In this document: piece by piece, positions 36,401-41,099 of the stretch
How the letters are laid out: the number at the start of each line of letters is the position of its first letter
Numbering within the stretch: position 1 is the stretch's first letter
Assembly: GCF_024166365.1 (NCBI RefSeq)
Contig: NC_064822.1
Location: forward strand, 109,860,823 to 109,924,822
From: Elephas maximus indicus
Lineage: Eukaryota > Chordata > Mammalia > Proboscidea > Elephantidae
DNA: 64,000 nucleotides
Direction: 5' to 3'
Program-made: the position numbers and the translations under genes
Notes under the pieces: generated by a model
Databases searched by the model: none
What the model saw: the letters and a program-made list of their open reading frames with translations, nothing else
Told to the model about the DNA's origin: nothing

Positions 36401-37670
36401 AGCCTGTGGGTACCCCATTTTCCAGGCACCCAGGTTCCAGGTCTGCTTGTCACCCTGCTGAGTTGGGAGTGAGGATCTATTTTGAGAATTCTCAGTTCCT
36501 AGGTGTCCTGTTCTCTGCTACCCCTTCTCTGGGTTGTTGGGCCCAGCAAGCCAGCATCTCCCCAGCTTCGGACCTCAGCCCCAGAAGTCCCAGTCTCAGT
36601 TCAGCTCCAGACGACAAGCTACAGGAAATCAGCTTTTCTCTTCCTCCCAAGAGCTAGAGGAAGAGGGAAACCGCCCACCCCCTTCACGCGCGCACACACA
36701 CCCCTCTCGAAACATCCGAGCACCCGCCCTTGGCTGAGCCTGACCCCCAGCCCCAGTGCCCCCAGTACCAGTGCCCTGGACTCCCCTAATGCTTCCAGTC
36801 CCACTCATCTCAACAGAGATTGGGGTGGAGGGTGGAGTAGGAAACCAAGGAGAAGGCGAGGAAGCCACCGTCCCGCGTCCTAGGTTTTTCCCGAGTCTGA
36901 GTTGAGGGGGGAGGGGAGGATGAAGTTGGCCCCCATTTAACCTTCCGACCCTCTCAGTCTCCGACTCCCCCTTATTAAGCACAGCTCATTCTGCTTCGAC
37001 CTGTTCACTGTCTGTACAATGGTCTCCTTGGATCGCGAGGTCTCCTACGCCACCCCCCCCCCCCGCCCTCAATGCCCTTCCCGGCCTCTGCGCCCCCTCC
37101 GGCCTCCGGTCCCGGCAGCCCTTGGACTGTCGCCGGAGACCCTCAGCTCTCTCCATTTACGCGCTTTCCTCTCCCTTGGCCCCAAGACCCCTGCCCAGAC
37201 TTCTCCAGCTTCCAGCTTCATGTCCTCTCCCCACCCCACACATCTTCCCACTGCTCTCTTTCAAACTCCAGGCCCCCCTCCACGCCGGCCACGGTCTTCT
37301 CCCAGCTCCAGTTTGGGCCCCCAATTCCAGCCCTCGTCCTTCCAAACTCCGCCCCTCAAACTCCAGCCCTGGTCCCCTCCAGACCTCAGCCGCGCCCCCA
37401 GTCTCTAGACCTTCCCCCCAACACGCCGCGCGGCCTCCGCACTCACCCTTCCGCCCCCGGCCGGTAAAACTCCACCGAAAAGCCGAAGAAGGAGCCCGAG
37501 GGTCCGGAAAGCACTGCTGGGGCCTCCGCGTCTAAGTTGAAGCCCCCGACCCCGGGCGGCGGCGGCAACAGCAGCAGCAGCGGCAGTAGTAGCGGCAGCG
37601 GAGGTTGGCGCCGGGGGCGCCAGCGCGGCTGCACGACGTGGAGAGGGGACCCTGGCGTCCGGCTCCCCAT
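15318..37670 (-). CDS. ITGA5: Integrin alpha-5, whole coding span (30 exons, 1,059 aa)
   Basis: Alpha chain of the fibronectin receptor alpha5-beta1, a type I membrane protein that binds RGD ligands at the cell surface and links them to the cytoskeleton. All 30 coding exons were placed; phases match at every junction and lengths sum to 3,180 nt. Visible features are: a signal peptide with a Leu run (mature start [10 protein letters not shown] near residue 44); the seven-bladed FG-GAP propeller; Ca-binding loops DVNGDGLDD (~336-344), DLDQDGYND (~403-411) and DLDGNGYPD (~467-475); a furin-type QRRE site (~902-905); a transmembrane helix (~1007-1031); and the KLGFFKR membrane-proximal motif. Human ITGA5 is 1,049 aa. 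Part of the excess comes from five codons at the exon 19/20 junction and one extra Tyr codon just after it. Two junctions are unusual (introns 19 and 22). The gene appears intact. Confidence 0.98.
16053..16175 (-). CDS. ITGA5: ITGA5 exon 29, transmembrane (residues 992-1032)
   Basis: 123 nt encoding [18 protein letters not shown] followed by the hydrophobic transmembrane helix [15 protein letters not shown] and its end at LYK. Acceptor TCCCTAG; the donor AAG|GTTAGC is weak. Confidence 0.97.
16340..16665 (+). repeat. L2 LINE fragment in ITGA5 intron 28
   Basis: CAGGTCTCAGCTTAAACATC, TCCCAGCACCTAGCACACAG and GCTCAATAAATATTTATTAC are typical L2 3'-end text. Confidence 0.8.
16747..16848 (-). CDS. 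ITGA5: ITGA5 exon 28 (residues 958-991)
   Basis: 102 nt encoding [18 protein letters not shown] to [10 protein letters not shown], end of calf-2. Acceptor CTCACAG, donor CAA|GTGAGT. Confidence 0.97.
16926..17102 (-). repeat. AfroSINE in ITGA5 intron 27
   Basis: Almost complete minus copy: CAAACCCATTGCCGTCGAGT, TTTCCAAGGAGC, GGTGGATTCGAACTGCCAAC (B box reversed) and ACTGCACCACCAGGACTC (A-box end), followed by a MIR 3' remnant to about 17,320. Confidence 0.92.
17626..17739 (-). CDS. ITGA5: ITGA5 exon 27 (residues 920-957)
   Basis: 114 nt encoding [18 protein letters not shown] to RVWAKTFLQ. The CPEAECF segment carries the cysteines that hold the light chain to the heavy chain. Acceptor CCCCAG, donor CAG|GTGAGG. 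Confidence 0.97.
17850..17936 (-). CDS. ITGA5: ITGA5 exon 26 with proprotein cleavage site (residues 891-919)
   Basis: 87 nt encoding [18 protein letters not shown] to GPQIL. The dibasic RR|E at about 903-905 aligns with the human KR|E cleavage that makes the heavy and light chains joined by a disulfide. Acceptor TTGCAG, donor CTG|GTAAGT. Confidence 0.96.
18180..18540 (+). repeat. L2 LINE fragment in ITGA5 intron 25
   Basis: GGGACTTTGCACTGGCTATT, TTCAACTGTTACCTCAAGAG and AAACTCCATGAAAGTGGGG match the L2 3' end. Confidence 0.75.
18882..19034 (-). CDS. ITGA5: ITGA5 exon 25 (residues 840-890)
   Basis: 153 nt, phase 0, encoding [18 protein letters not shown] to [11 protein letters not shown] (calf-2). 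An NCT sequon is kept (GLSNCTT, as in mouse GLSNCTS). Acceptor TCTCAG, donor GAG|GTGAGG. Confidence 0.97.
19414..19519 (-). CDS. ITGA5: ITGA5 exon 24 (residues 804-839)
   Basis: 106 nt encoding [18 protein letters not shown] to GPAVHHVYE (calf-2). Acceptor TCCTTAG, donor GAG|GTGAGG. Confidence 0.97.
19625..19705 (-). CDS. ITGA5: ITGA5 exon 23 (residues 777-804)
   Basis: 81 nt encoding [19 protein letters not shown] to AQVSLN (calf-2), with an NNS sequon. Acceptor CCCACAG; the donor GG|GTCAGT departs from consensus at +3. Confidence 0.96.
19768..19841. repeat. Tandem duplication (~37 bp, two copies) in ITGA5 intron 22
   Basis: The segment from CCAGACTCAGCCCCAGCC to CTCCCTGTCCTGCC occurs twice in a row, directly adjoining the exon 22 donor. 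Confidence 0.9.
19842..19921 (-). CDS. ITGA5: ITGA5 exon 22 (residues 751-777), GC donor
   Basis: 80 nt encoding [17 protein letters not shown] to QFDFQIL, ending CTC AG. The following intron starts GCAGGA, so this is a GC-AG intron. The boundary is forced by homology (QIL-SKNLNN) and frame. The intron next to the donor contains a tandem duplication. Confidence 0.95.
20059..20151 (-). CDS. ITGA5: ITGA5 exon 21 (residues 720-750)
   Basis: 93 nt, phase 0, encoding [18 protein letters not shown] to NPMKAGAS (calf-1), with NFS and NQS sequons. Human reads CDYFAVNQS here. Acceptor CCTCTAG, donor AGT|GTAAGT. Confidence 0.97.
20245..20413 (-). CDS. ITGA5: ITGA5 exon 20 (residues 663-719), extended 5' end
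   Basis: 169 nt encoding [16 protein letters not shown] through [14 protein letters not shown] (calf-1 domain). Where the mammalian acceptor is expected, just before GGAACAG, the bases read CTCCGG rather than CTCCAG. The nearest upstream AG (CCCCTCAG) keeps the frame and adds codons for Arg-Thr-Pro-His-Ser. The 5' boundary is therefore inferred. A Tyr codon after NH is also extra relative to human NHVYLG. Donor GGG|GTGAGA. Confidence 0.85.
20490..20700 (-). repeat. MIR SINE in ITGA5 intron 19
   Basis: CATTTACTGAGCTCCAGCTC ... AAGATCACACAGCTAGTGTG, reverse-oriented MIR. Confidence 0.8.
20790..20857 (-). CDS. ITGA5: ITGA5 exon 19 (residues 641-663)
   Basis: 68 nt encoding [18 protein letters not shown] and LEVF, ending TTT AG|GTAAGT. 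Human and mouse have VFGEQ/VFGER across this junction. Here the split codon becomes AGA (Arg) with the acceptor I infer for exon 20. Confidence 0.95.
20990..21127 (-). CDS. ITGA5: ITGA5 exon 18 (residues 595-640)
   Basis: 138 nt, phase 0 at both ends, encoding [15 protein letters not shown] to [11 protein letters not shown], end of the thigh domain and the genu region, with NES and NFS sequons. Acceptor TTCTGG..CCCCAGA type (CCAG), read as CCAG|AACGAG; donor AAG|GTAAGG. Confidence 0.96.
21401..21555 (-). CDS. ITGA5: ITGA5 exon 17 (residues 543-594)
   Basis: 155 nt encoding [18 protein letters not shown] through [10 protein letters not shown], thigh domain. Acceptor ACTGCAG, donor CGG|GTATGG. 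Confidence 0.97.
21687..21742 (-). CDS. ITGA5: ITGA5 exon 16 (residues 524-543)
   Basis: 56 nt encoding [18 protein letters not shown], thigh domain, with disulfide cysteines and the NLS and NAS sequons. Acceptor TCTCCAG, donor G|GTGAGG. Confidence 0.97.
21938..22039 (-). CDS. ITGA5: ITGA5 exon 15 (residues 490-524)
   Basis: 102 nt encoding [18 protein letters not shown] to SLEGNPVA, the entry into the thigh (Ig-like) domain. Human reads SLTIFPAMF. Acceptor CGACAG, donor TG|GTGAGC. Confidence 0.97.
22209..22254 (-). CDS. ITGA5: ITGA5 exon 14 (residues 475-490)
   Basis: 46 nt encoding [14 protein letters not shown], the last propeller repeat. Human reads LIVGSFG here. Acceptor TTGCAG, donor AG|GTATGA. 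Confidence 0.97.
22502..22693 (-). CDS. ITGA5: ITGA5 exon 13 (residues 411-475)
   Basis: 192 nt encoding [17 protein letters not shown] through [12 protein letters not shown], blades 6 to 7 with the FG-GAP 'VAIGVP' and Ca loop 4. Acceptor TTGCAG, donor G|GTGAGT. Confidence 0.97.
22934..23142 (-). CDS. ITGA5: ITGA5 exon 12 (residues 341-411)
   Basis: 209 nt encoding [15 protein letters not shown] through GDLDQDGYN. It holds the second half of Ca loop 2, a full propeller blade with VGAP, and the start of Ca loop 3. Donor G|GTAAAC, a less common but valid donor. Confidence 0.97.
23436..23488 (-). CDS. ITGA5: ITGA5 exon 11 (residues 324-341)
   Basis: 53 nt encoding [17 protein letters not shown], the start of the Ca-binding loop completed in exon 12. 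Acceptor TCCCCAG, donor GG|GTGAGT. Confidence 0.97.
23659..23715 (-). CDS. ITGA5: ITGA5 exon 10 (residues 305-323)
   Basis: 57 nt, phase 0 at both ends, encoding [19 protein letters not shown] with two N-glycosylation sequons (NGS, NIS). Human has NFS at the second. Acceptor CCCCCAG, donor CAG|GTGAGG. Confidence 0.97.
23860..24740 (+). repeat. L2 LINE fragments in ITGA5 intron 9
   Basis: Two L2 pieces: a 3' end (AAATGTGAGATCTATGAGGG, GCAGGGACTTGG) and a more internal piece (CAGTGGTTCCCTGCTGCCCG; TGCTCTTGCCTGGAATGCCC). Confidence 0.65.
24755..24922 (+). repeat. MIR SINE
   Basis: TCTGGAGTAAGACAGACCAG ... AGAGCCTCAGTTTTCTCCTG ... CATAAGGCTTATTATGAAGA. Confidence 0.75.
24924..26150 (-). mobile_element. 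RTE-class LINE, 3' half, sense within ITGA5 intron 9
   Basis: Minus-strand frames at 25,523-25,843 and 25,054-25,314 encode broken reverse-transcriptase text. The catalytic box appears as CTDDTTLL, followed by LAESKDDL and a C-terminal [20 protein letters not shown]-like segment of the RTE/BovB type. The 3' end (TTGTTATTTTTAGGTGCCGT reversed) resembles the AfroSINE tail. Frames are interrupted, so the element is dead. It lies on the same strand as ITGA5. Confidence 0.88.
26230..26650. repeat. L2 tail and MIR SINE (-)
   Basis: CCTTAATAAATGTTGTTAAT suggests an L2 end. The MIR is clear at CATTATCTCATTTCAGCCTT and GGCTCAGAGAGGTTAAGCAG. Confidence 0.65.
26745..26788 (-). CDS. ITGA5: ITGA5 exon 9 (residues 290-304)
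   Basis: 44 nt encoding [14 protein letters not shown], with the FG-GAP 'FVAGVP' and an NLT sequon. Donor TAT|GTAAGA. The following 3.0 kb intron holds an RTE LINE on the same strand. Confidence 0.97.
26924..26968 (-). CDS. ITGA5: ITGA5 exon 8 (residues 275-290)
   Basis: 45 nt encoding [14 protein letters not shown]. With the first residue of exon 9 it forms the acidic [10 protein letters not shown] loop, the first metal-binding-type loop of the propeller. Donor G|GTAAGT. Confidence 0.97.
27199..27324 (-). CDS. ITGA5: ITGA5 exon 7 (residues 233-275)
   Basis: 126 nt encoding [19 protein letters not shown] to SSIYDDSYL, the loop region between blades 3 and 4, close to identical to the human sequence. 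Acceptor TCCCCAG, donor G|GTAAGC. Confidence 0.97.
27596..27641 (-). CDS. ITGA5: ITGA5 exon 6 (residues 218-233)
   Basis: 46 nt encoding [15 protein letters not shown], the FG-GAP 'VLGGPGS' of blade 3. Acceptor GCACAG, donor G|GTAAGT. Confidence 0.97.
27736..27797 (-). CDS. ITGA5: ITGA5 exon 5 (residues 197-217)
   Basis: 62 nt encoding [21 protein letters not shown], which contributes to the ligand-binding face in the human structure. Acceptor CTCACAG, donor AAG|GTAAGA. It is followed by a very short 94-nt intron. Confidence 0.97.
28016..28136 (-). CDS. ITGA5: ITGA5 exon 4 (residues 157-197)
   Basis: 121 nt encoding [18 protein letters not shown] to [10 protein letters not shown], blade 2 to 3 of the propeller, including an N-glycosylation sequon (DNFT). 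Acceptor CTCCCAG, donor G|GTAGGG. Confidence 0.97.
28237..28349 (-). CDS. ITGA5: ITGA5 exon 3 (residues 119-156)
   Basis: 113 nt encoding [19 protein letters not shown] through [13 protein letters not shown]. Acceptor CCCCAAG (AAG type), donor TTG|GTGAGG, phase 0. Contains the conserved [12 protein letters not shown] segment of blade 2. Confidence 0.97.
28563..28605. repeat. CA-rich simple repeat in ITGA5 intron 2
   Basis: ACACACACACAGACACACAC-type run with interruptions. Confidence 0.85.
28886..29220 (-). mobile_element. L1 3' end fragment in ITGA5 intron 2
   Basis: Reads TTTATTGTGCTTTAGGTGAA, ACACAAATTGTTTTGTGACA and so on; same family as the 3' end at 47,463. Poly(T) on the left is the reversed A tail, so it is sense to ITGA5. 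No clear target-site duplication was seen. Confidence 0.75.
29320..29735 (+). repeat. MIR SINE split by an AfroSINE
   Basis: Full-length-looking MIR (CATTTACTAGTTGTGTGACT ... TGCTCTATAAGGGTT), broken after TAAGGGTT and resuming at 29,711. Confidence 0.85.
29543..29710 (-). repeat. AfroSINE with TAAGGGTT target-site duplication
   Basis: A-tail AAAAAAAAAAAACCAGTTGC, core TTTCTAAGGAGTGCCTGGTG, head AACCACTGCGCCACCAGG. It is bordered by TAAGGGTT at 29,535-29,542 and 29,711-29,718. Confidence 0.92.
29740..29885 (+). repeat. L2 3' end
   Basis: ACCGTGAGCTCCTTGAGAGT ... CAGCACCCAGCACAATGCCT. Confidence 0.7.
30214..30344 (-). CDS. ITGA5: ITGA5 exon 2 (residues 75-119)
   Basis: 131 nt encoding [16 protein letters not shown] ... 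CTPIEFDSK, blade 1 of the beta-propeller with its FG-GAP 'VLVGAP' signature. Acceptor CCACAG, donor G|GTAACC. It is separated from exon 1 by a 7.1 kb repeat-rich first intron. Confidence 0.97.
31658..31752 (-). repeat. RTE/AfroSINE-type 3' tail fragment
   Basis: TTGTTGTTGTTGTTAGCTGC ... CCCATGTACAACAGAACAAA ... GGTCCTGTGCCATCC. This matches the RTE 3' end, not the SINE body. Confidence 0.8.
32720..32935 (-). repeat. AfroSINE, long form
   Basis: Includes the extra middle segment (GGCTGTAAAGTGTATGGAAG, CACATCTTTTTCCCACAAAG) seen in longer subfamilies; head GAGCCACCACGGCTCCT. Confidence 0.9.
33004..33165 (-). repeat. AfroSINE, short form
   Basis: CAAACCTGTTGCCATTGAGT ... GGTTTCCAAGGAGCAACCGG ... 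ACCACTACACCACCAGGG. Confidence 0.92.
34351..34507 (-). repeat. RTE 3' tail fragment with short target-site duplication
   Basis: TTGTTGTTGTTGCTAGGTGC ... TGTTGCAGCCACAGTGTCAA. Flanked by near copies of TGCTTGGCTGT (34,342 and 34,508), so it is probably a very short independent RTE insertion. Confidence 0.75.
34560..34770 (+). repeat. MIR SINE
   Basis: GGCCAATTCACTTCCTCTCT ... CTAAACCCATAAAATGATGG, diverged. Confidence 0.6.
34969..35134 (-). repeat. AfroSINE with TATGGACTA target-site duplication
   Basis: CAAACCCATTGCCATCAAGT ... CACTGTGCCACCAGGGCTCC, flanked by TATGGACTA at about 34,960 and 35,135. Confidence 0.92.
37447..37670 (-). CDS. ITGA5: ITGA5 exon 1 (residues 1-75)
   Basis: Starts at [11 protein letters not shown], the conserved human N-terminus, although the frame stays open further upstream. 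It encodes the signal peptide with a Leu-rich core written in CTG/CTC-type triplets, the mature start [10 protein letters not shown] and the first propeller strand [12 protein letters not shown]. The exon ends GG|GTGAGT, phase 2, inside a CpG island. Confidence 0.97.
37557..37602 (-). repeat. ITGA5: Imperfect trinucleotide repeat coding the ITGA5 signal-peptide Leu run
   Basis: The plus strand reads a run of GGC/AGC/AGT-type triplets; on the minus strand these are CTG/CTA/CCG-type codons for the Leu-rich hydrophobic core ([14 protein letters not shown]). The repeat may vary in length between alleles or species. Confidence 0.7.
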
Positions 37671-37737
37671 AGCTCCCGCTCTTCCCTGTCCTGGGGCCAC
37701 CGACCCGGAGCCGCTTCCTAAACCTCCCAGAGGCGAA

Positions 37738-37744
37738 TGACTCA
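37738..37744. promoter_or_regulatory. ITGA5: AP-1 site TGACTCA near ITGA5 start
   Basis: Perfect AP-1 consensus 68-74 bp upstream of the start codon, in CpG-rich promoter DNA. AP-1 control of the alpha-5 integrin promoter is reported in the literature; occupancy here is inference. Confidence 0.5.
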
Positions 37745-39799
37745 ACGCGGGGAGGAGTTTGCCAAACTCCGGGCTGAGCCCTCCCCCCGCCGGCCGGGGG
37801 GGCGGGCGGGGGGGCATTCCTGGGTCCTTGGAACGTTGAGCCCGCGCCCCCCACCCCGAAGGGGCGTGGGGGGGCCCCGCACCTCTACGCCCCCCTTTCC
37901 CCAGCCCCAGCTGGAGGCCTGTTGTCTGGACTGGGTCAGACCGGGCGGTTTGGGCTCTTCCCCCTCCTTCTCGCGCTTCCCCCTCGCTCCCCCCACCTTC
38001 GCCTTTCCAGATGTACAACGTAAACGCTCGGAAAAGGAGTCGGAAAAAGGGAGCGGAGAATTTCCTAATGAGGAAAGGAATCACCTCTGGAGGGTGAAAG
38101 GAGCCTGTCCATGTGTGTAGGATCTCCCCCACTTCTTCAGGGAGGAGTCTTTGGGGTCTAAAGAGACAGGAGACTCCTCTGGCATCTGACCAACTGGGAT
38201 TCCCCCTTGCCTTCCTCGGGCCACCGGATGCCTGGGTTCCTGCCAGCTGGATTTGGGACTCATGAGTTGAGGTACAGAGCACTCCCAGGCAGCCTGAGAG
38301 AGGACCTACACCGGCTTCTGCCCCCCCCCCCTCCTTGAAGCTGGCCGAATTGAAAACCCAGAAATTTAGGGTCCCTCACAAGAGCTCTGCCCCAGTTCTC
38401 CTCTTTCTCTTTTGTAAGATATGGAAACCTCTGTTGAGCCCCTACCTTGGATTTGGCAGTTGACCAAGAGCTGGGGAGTGGTATGGGGCCTTTGGCCCCT
38501 CAGTCCCTTCTTGATCCAAACCTGGAGAATTGTAGCAGGGGGTGGGATGGGGTCTTGAAAAGGACCCCAACCTTCAGCTTCTATTAGCTCTAGGATCTGG
38601 GAGCTGGAACCCAGGACCCTAATTCTCCTCAGATCTTCTGTGGTAGAGGAAGGGACTCTAGTAATGAAAGACAGTGGCCCCCTCCCCACTCCTTTCCCTG
38701 GCCCTGGTTCTGTGTGATGAGATCACCTTTCAGGATTCTAATCTTTATCTTAGTCTGGGGGAGGGGGACCAAGGGGCCTAGCTTCTCTCCTAAACCCCTC
38801 TCCTTTCCAGCCCTCTTCCTGCCCTTTGCCTCCAGGACTCCTCTCCTTCCAGAATTACCTGCCCTCCCCATCAGACCCTGTCCCTTCTCTTCCCCAGCCT
38901 CCCCCCCACCACCCCAGTCTGGACTGGGGAGCTCAGAATGAAAGTGCAGAGTCAATTTTTTTCCTTCTGCCATGATGCTCGCCCTGTCACTTTGCTACTC
39001 TACTTCCTGTCCCCAACTATCCAGCTGTTTTTAAAAGCCCCTCTCTAGAGCTTCTTCCAATAGAAGCTGGTCAGACTGCAGGGCGATGCTGGCCCCATAC
39101 CACTCACATCTGCAGGTCCTGACCCTTTTTTAGGCCGGGAACCCAAGGAATCTCTGGGTAAGGATTTTAAATACAACACTGTCGCAGAGGTAACCTCTAG
39201 GTGAAAACTATTCAAGCCATGGGGCTCAGAACCCGCCTTGGGACTGCTGTTTAAACCAGCAAAGCACATGTGTGTGAATCAGGCCCTCTTGTTTCTCAGC
39301 CCAGGCAAGCTCTAGATTTTCCCAAGATTTGGGAGCTGGGATAGGGGCAAGAGGGGTGGGGGCGGGAGGGGGGTGTGTGCAGGAAGGCATGTATATGACT
39401 CAGTTCCTCCTAGAAGCCTTGGTGAGGGACAGGGGACATAGTGTCCTGCCCCAGTCCTCCACTCCACCCCCCTAACCTTGGCCAACTCAAACAGGCCCCC
39501 TCCCTGTCCATTCTCAGCTCCTGTTTATACCGGGAGCCCCTTAGTCATTCTCTGGCTGGCTTTTCTCCTCTCCCCAATATCCCTCCTCTCTTGGCTCTCT
39601 CTGCCCTTATAAGTCCTCTCCCAGTTGCCCCAACACCTCCTGCCTTCCCTCCCACCATGCCTGGCTTTGCCTGGCCCTCTTTTCTTCTGCTTAGGGTTGG
39701 GCCTGAACTTAGGGTTCTCTCATAGTTGGAGCTACTTCAGCATAGCCCTCGAAGCCTGGAATCTGGCCTAGAAAGGCCAGCCAAGAGGGTTCCCTGGAG

Positions 39800-39935
39800 G
39801 TCATCAGTCCAATCTCTCCTTCAGAAGAGGAAATGGGTCCAAGGTCACATTGCCTAGCCAGTTGGTGGTAGAGCTGAGTCTAGAACCTAAGTGTTTTGAC
39901 TCTAAACCCAGTACCCTCTCCTCTAAGCCCACTGC
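39800..39935 (-). repeat. MIR SINE
   Basis: AAATGGGTCCAAGGTCACAT ... TGGTGGTAGAGCTGAGTCTA. Confidence 0.65.
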
Positions 39936-40105
39936 CCCTTTAAATGCTTTGTCTATTCTCAGCATTTTTCTCTGCCTCCTGTGTCTCTCAGCTTGTCTCT
40001 AGGACTGCCTGTGAGTATCCAAATATCTCTGTTTTCTCTCAGATCTGACCTCTCTGGTACCCTCTGTCCCTTCATCTCTCAGTAGGAATGATTTGCTGTG
40101 ATGAC

Positions 40106-40121
40106 TGATTATTATTAATCA
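40106..40121. promoter_or_regulatory. Symmetric homeodomain-like motif
   Basis: TGATTA and TAATCA arms face each other across TTAT, about 2.4 kb upstream of the ITGA5 start codon. This resembles paired homeodomain/PBX-HOX sites; inference only. Confidence 0.3.
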
Positions 40122-40340
40122 TGGTCTGCCCCACAGAGGGGCAGAAGGGGTGCAGGGCAAGTTCAGAACACTCACCAGGCTCCTGTTGTCACCAGCCTGC
40201 CTGCCCTGAAGGCTAGAGTTTTAGAAGCAGAAGAGTGAATTTCCACAGAGGAGTTTAGGACACAAAAGCAAGTTCTAAAGCCAGGAGCTACGCTAAGTTT
40301 CAGTAGGGTGGGAAGTATTAGTAATGGTTTATATAGCATA

Positions 40341-40535
40341 GGGAAGGAGCCCTGGTGGCGCAGTGGTTAAGCGCTCACTGCTAACCAAAAGGTGGGTGGT
40401 TCAAACCCACCAGCAGCTCCACAGGAGAAAAGACCTGGCGATCTGCTCCTGTAAAGATTACAGCCTTGGAGACCCTATGGTACAGTTCCACCGTCTCATA
40501 TAGGGTAGTTATGACTAGAATCCACTCGATGGCAC
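40341..40535 (+). repeat. AfroSINE, intact tRNA-like head
   Basis: GGAGCCCTGGTGGCGCAGTGG contains a good A box, and GGTTCAAACCC is a B box. Pol III promoter elements are therefore both visible. Confidence 0.94.
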
Positions 40536-40624
40536 AAAGGGGTCAGAGGACCTTGTTGGTATGAGGCGCCTAGATTTGGCCCCAGGCGCCCCATTTCTTT
40601 CTGCCCAGAGGTGGGGTGATGAGT

Positions 40625-40835
40625 AAAACCAAAAACTGGCTGCTGCAGAGTTGATTCAAACTCATGGTGAACCCATGTGTTACAGAGTAGAACTGCCCCA
40701 TAGGATTTTCTTGGCTGTAATCTTTATGGAAACAGATAGCTGGGCCTTTACTTCTGTGGTGCCGCTGGGTGGGTTTAAACAGTCAATCTTTAGGTAGCAG
40801 TCAAGTGCAAACCATTTGTACCACCCAAGGACTTT
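40625..40835 (-). repeat. AfroSINE, long form, diverged
   Basis: GAGTTGATTCAAACTCATGG ... CTGTAATCTTTATGGAAACA ... GTACCACCCAAGGACTTTT. Confidence 0.88.
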
Positions 40836-40921
40836 TAGGGTGAGGGGTAGGAGTTGGATTTCACAGGTGGAAGGAAGGACGTGTATTTATGAAGATTATG
40901 GAACTGGTATGGGGGATATTG

Positions 40922-41087
40922 AAGCCTGGCGGCACAGTGGTTAAGGGCTCAGCAACTAACCAAAAGGTTGGCAATTAGAATCCACCAGCCGCTCCTTGGA
41001 AACCCAGTGAGGGAGTTCTCCTCTGTCCTGTACAGTCCCTACGAGTCAGAATTGACTCAACCGCAATGGGTTTGGTTTTAGTTTATA
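40922..41087 (+). repeat. AfroSINE with GGGGATATTG target-site duplication
   Basis: Head AGCCTGGCGGCACAGTGGTT, tail CAATGGGTTTGGTTTTAG. GGGGATATTG occurs at 40,912-40,921 and 41,088-41,097. Confidence 0.93.
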
Positions 41088-41099
41088 GGGGATATTGGA

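Larger units (their letters stand above)
30345..37446 (-). other. ITGA5: ITGA5 intron 1
   Basis: 7.1 kb first intron with AfroSINE copies, RTE 3' tails, MIR fragments and an AT-rich stretch (about 33,330-33,960) that I could not classify. Low-complexity open frames near 36-37.4 kb come from GC-rich DNA and show no protein similarity. Confidence 0.75.
37040..37900 (-). promoter_or_regulatory. ITGA5: ITGA5 CpG island and promoter region
   Basis: High GC with many CpG dinucleotides around exon 1, and no TATA box upstream of the ATG on the minus strand. The edges are judged by eye. This agrees with ITGA5 being a TATA-less, CpG-island gene. Confidence 0.7.
37950..40340. other. ITGA5 upstream flank, mostly unique
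   Basis: No gene seen. The non-repetitive DNA may include enhancers. A symmetric TGATTA-TTAT-TAATCA motif lies at 40,106-40,121. Only a MIR fragment interrupts it. Confidence 0.55.

Noticed and set aside
36503-37467. Series of 120-137-codon plus-strand frames upstream of and opposite ITGA5 exon 1
   Set aside because: CpG-island composition effect; all three frames are open and Pro/Ser/Arg-rich.
37671-38282. N-terminal extension of ITGA5 to an ATG at 38,282
   Set aside because: The frame is open but the conserved mammalian start MGSRTP is at 37,670 and begins a proper signal peptide; the extension would bury it.
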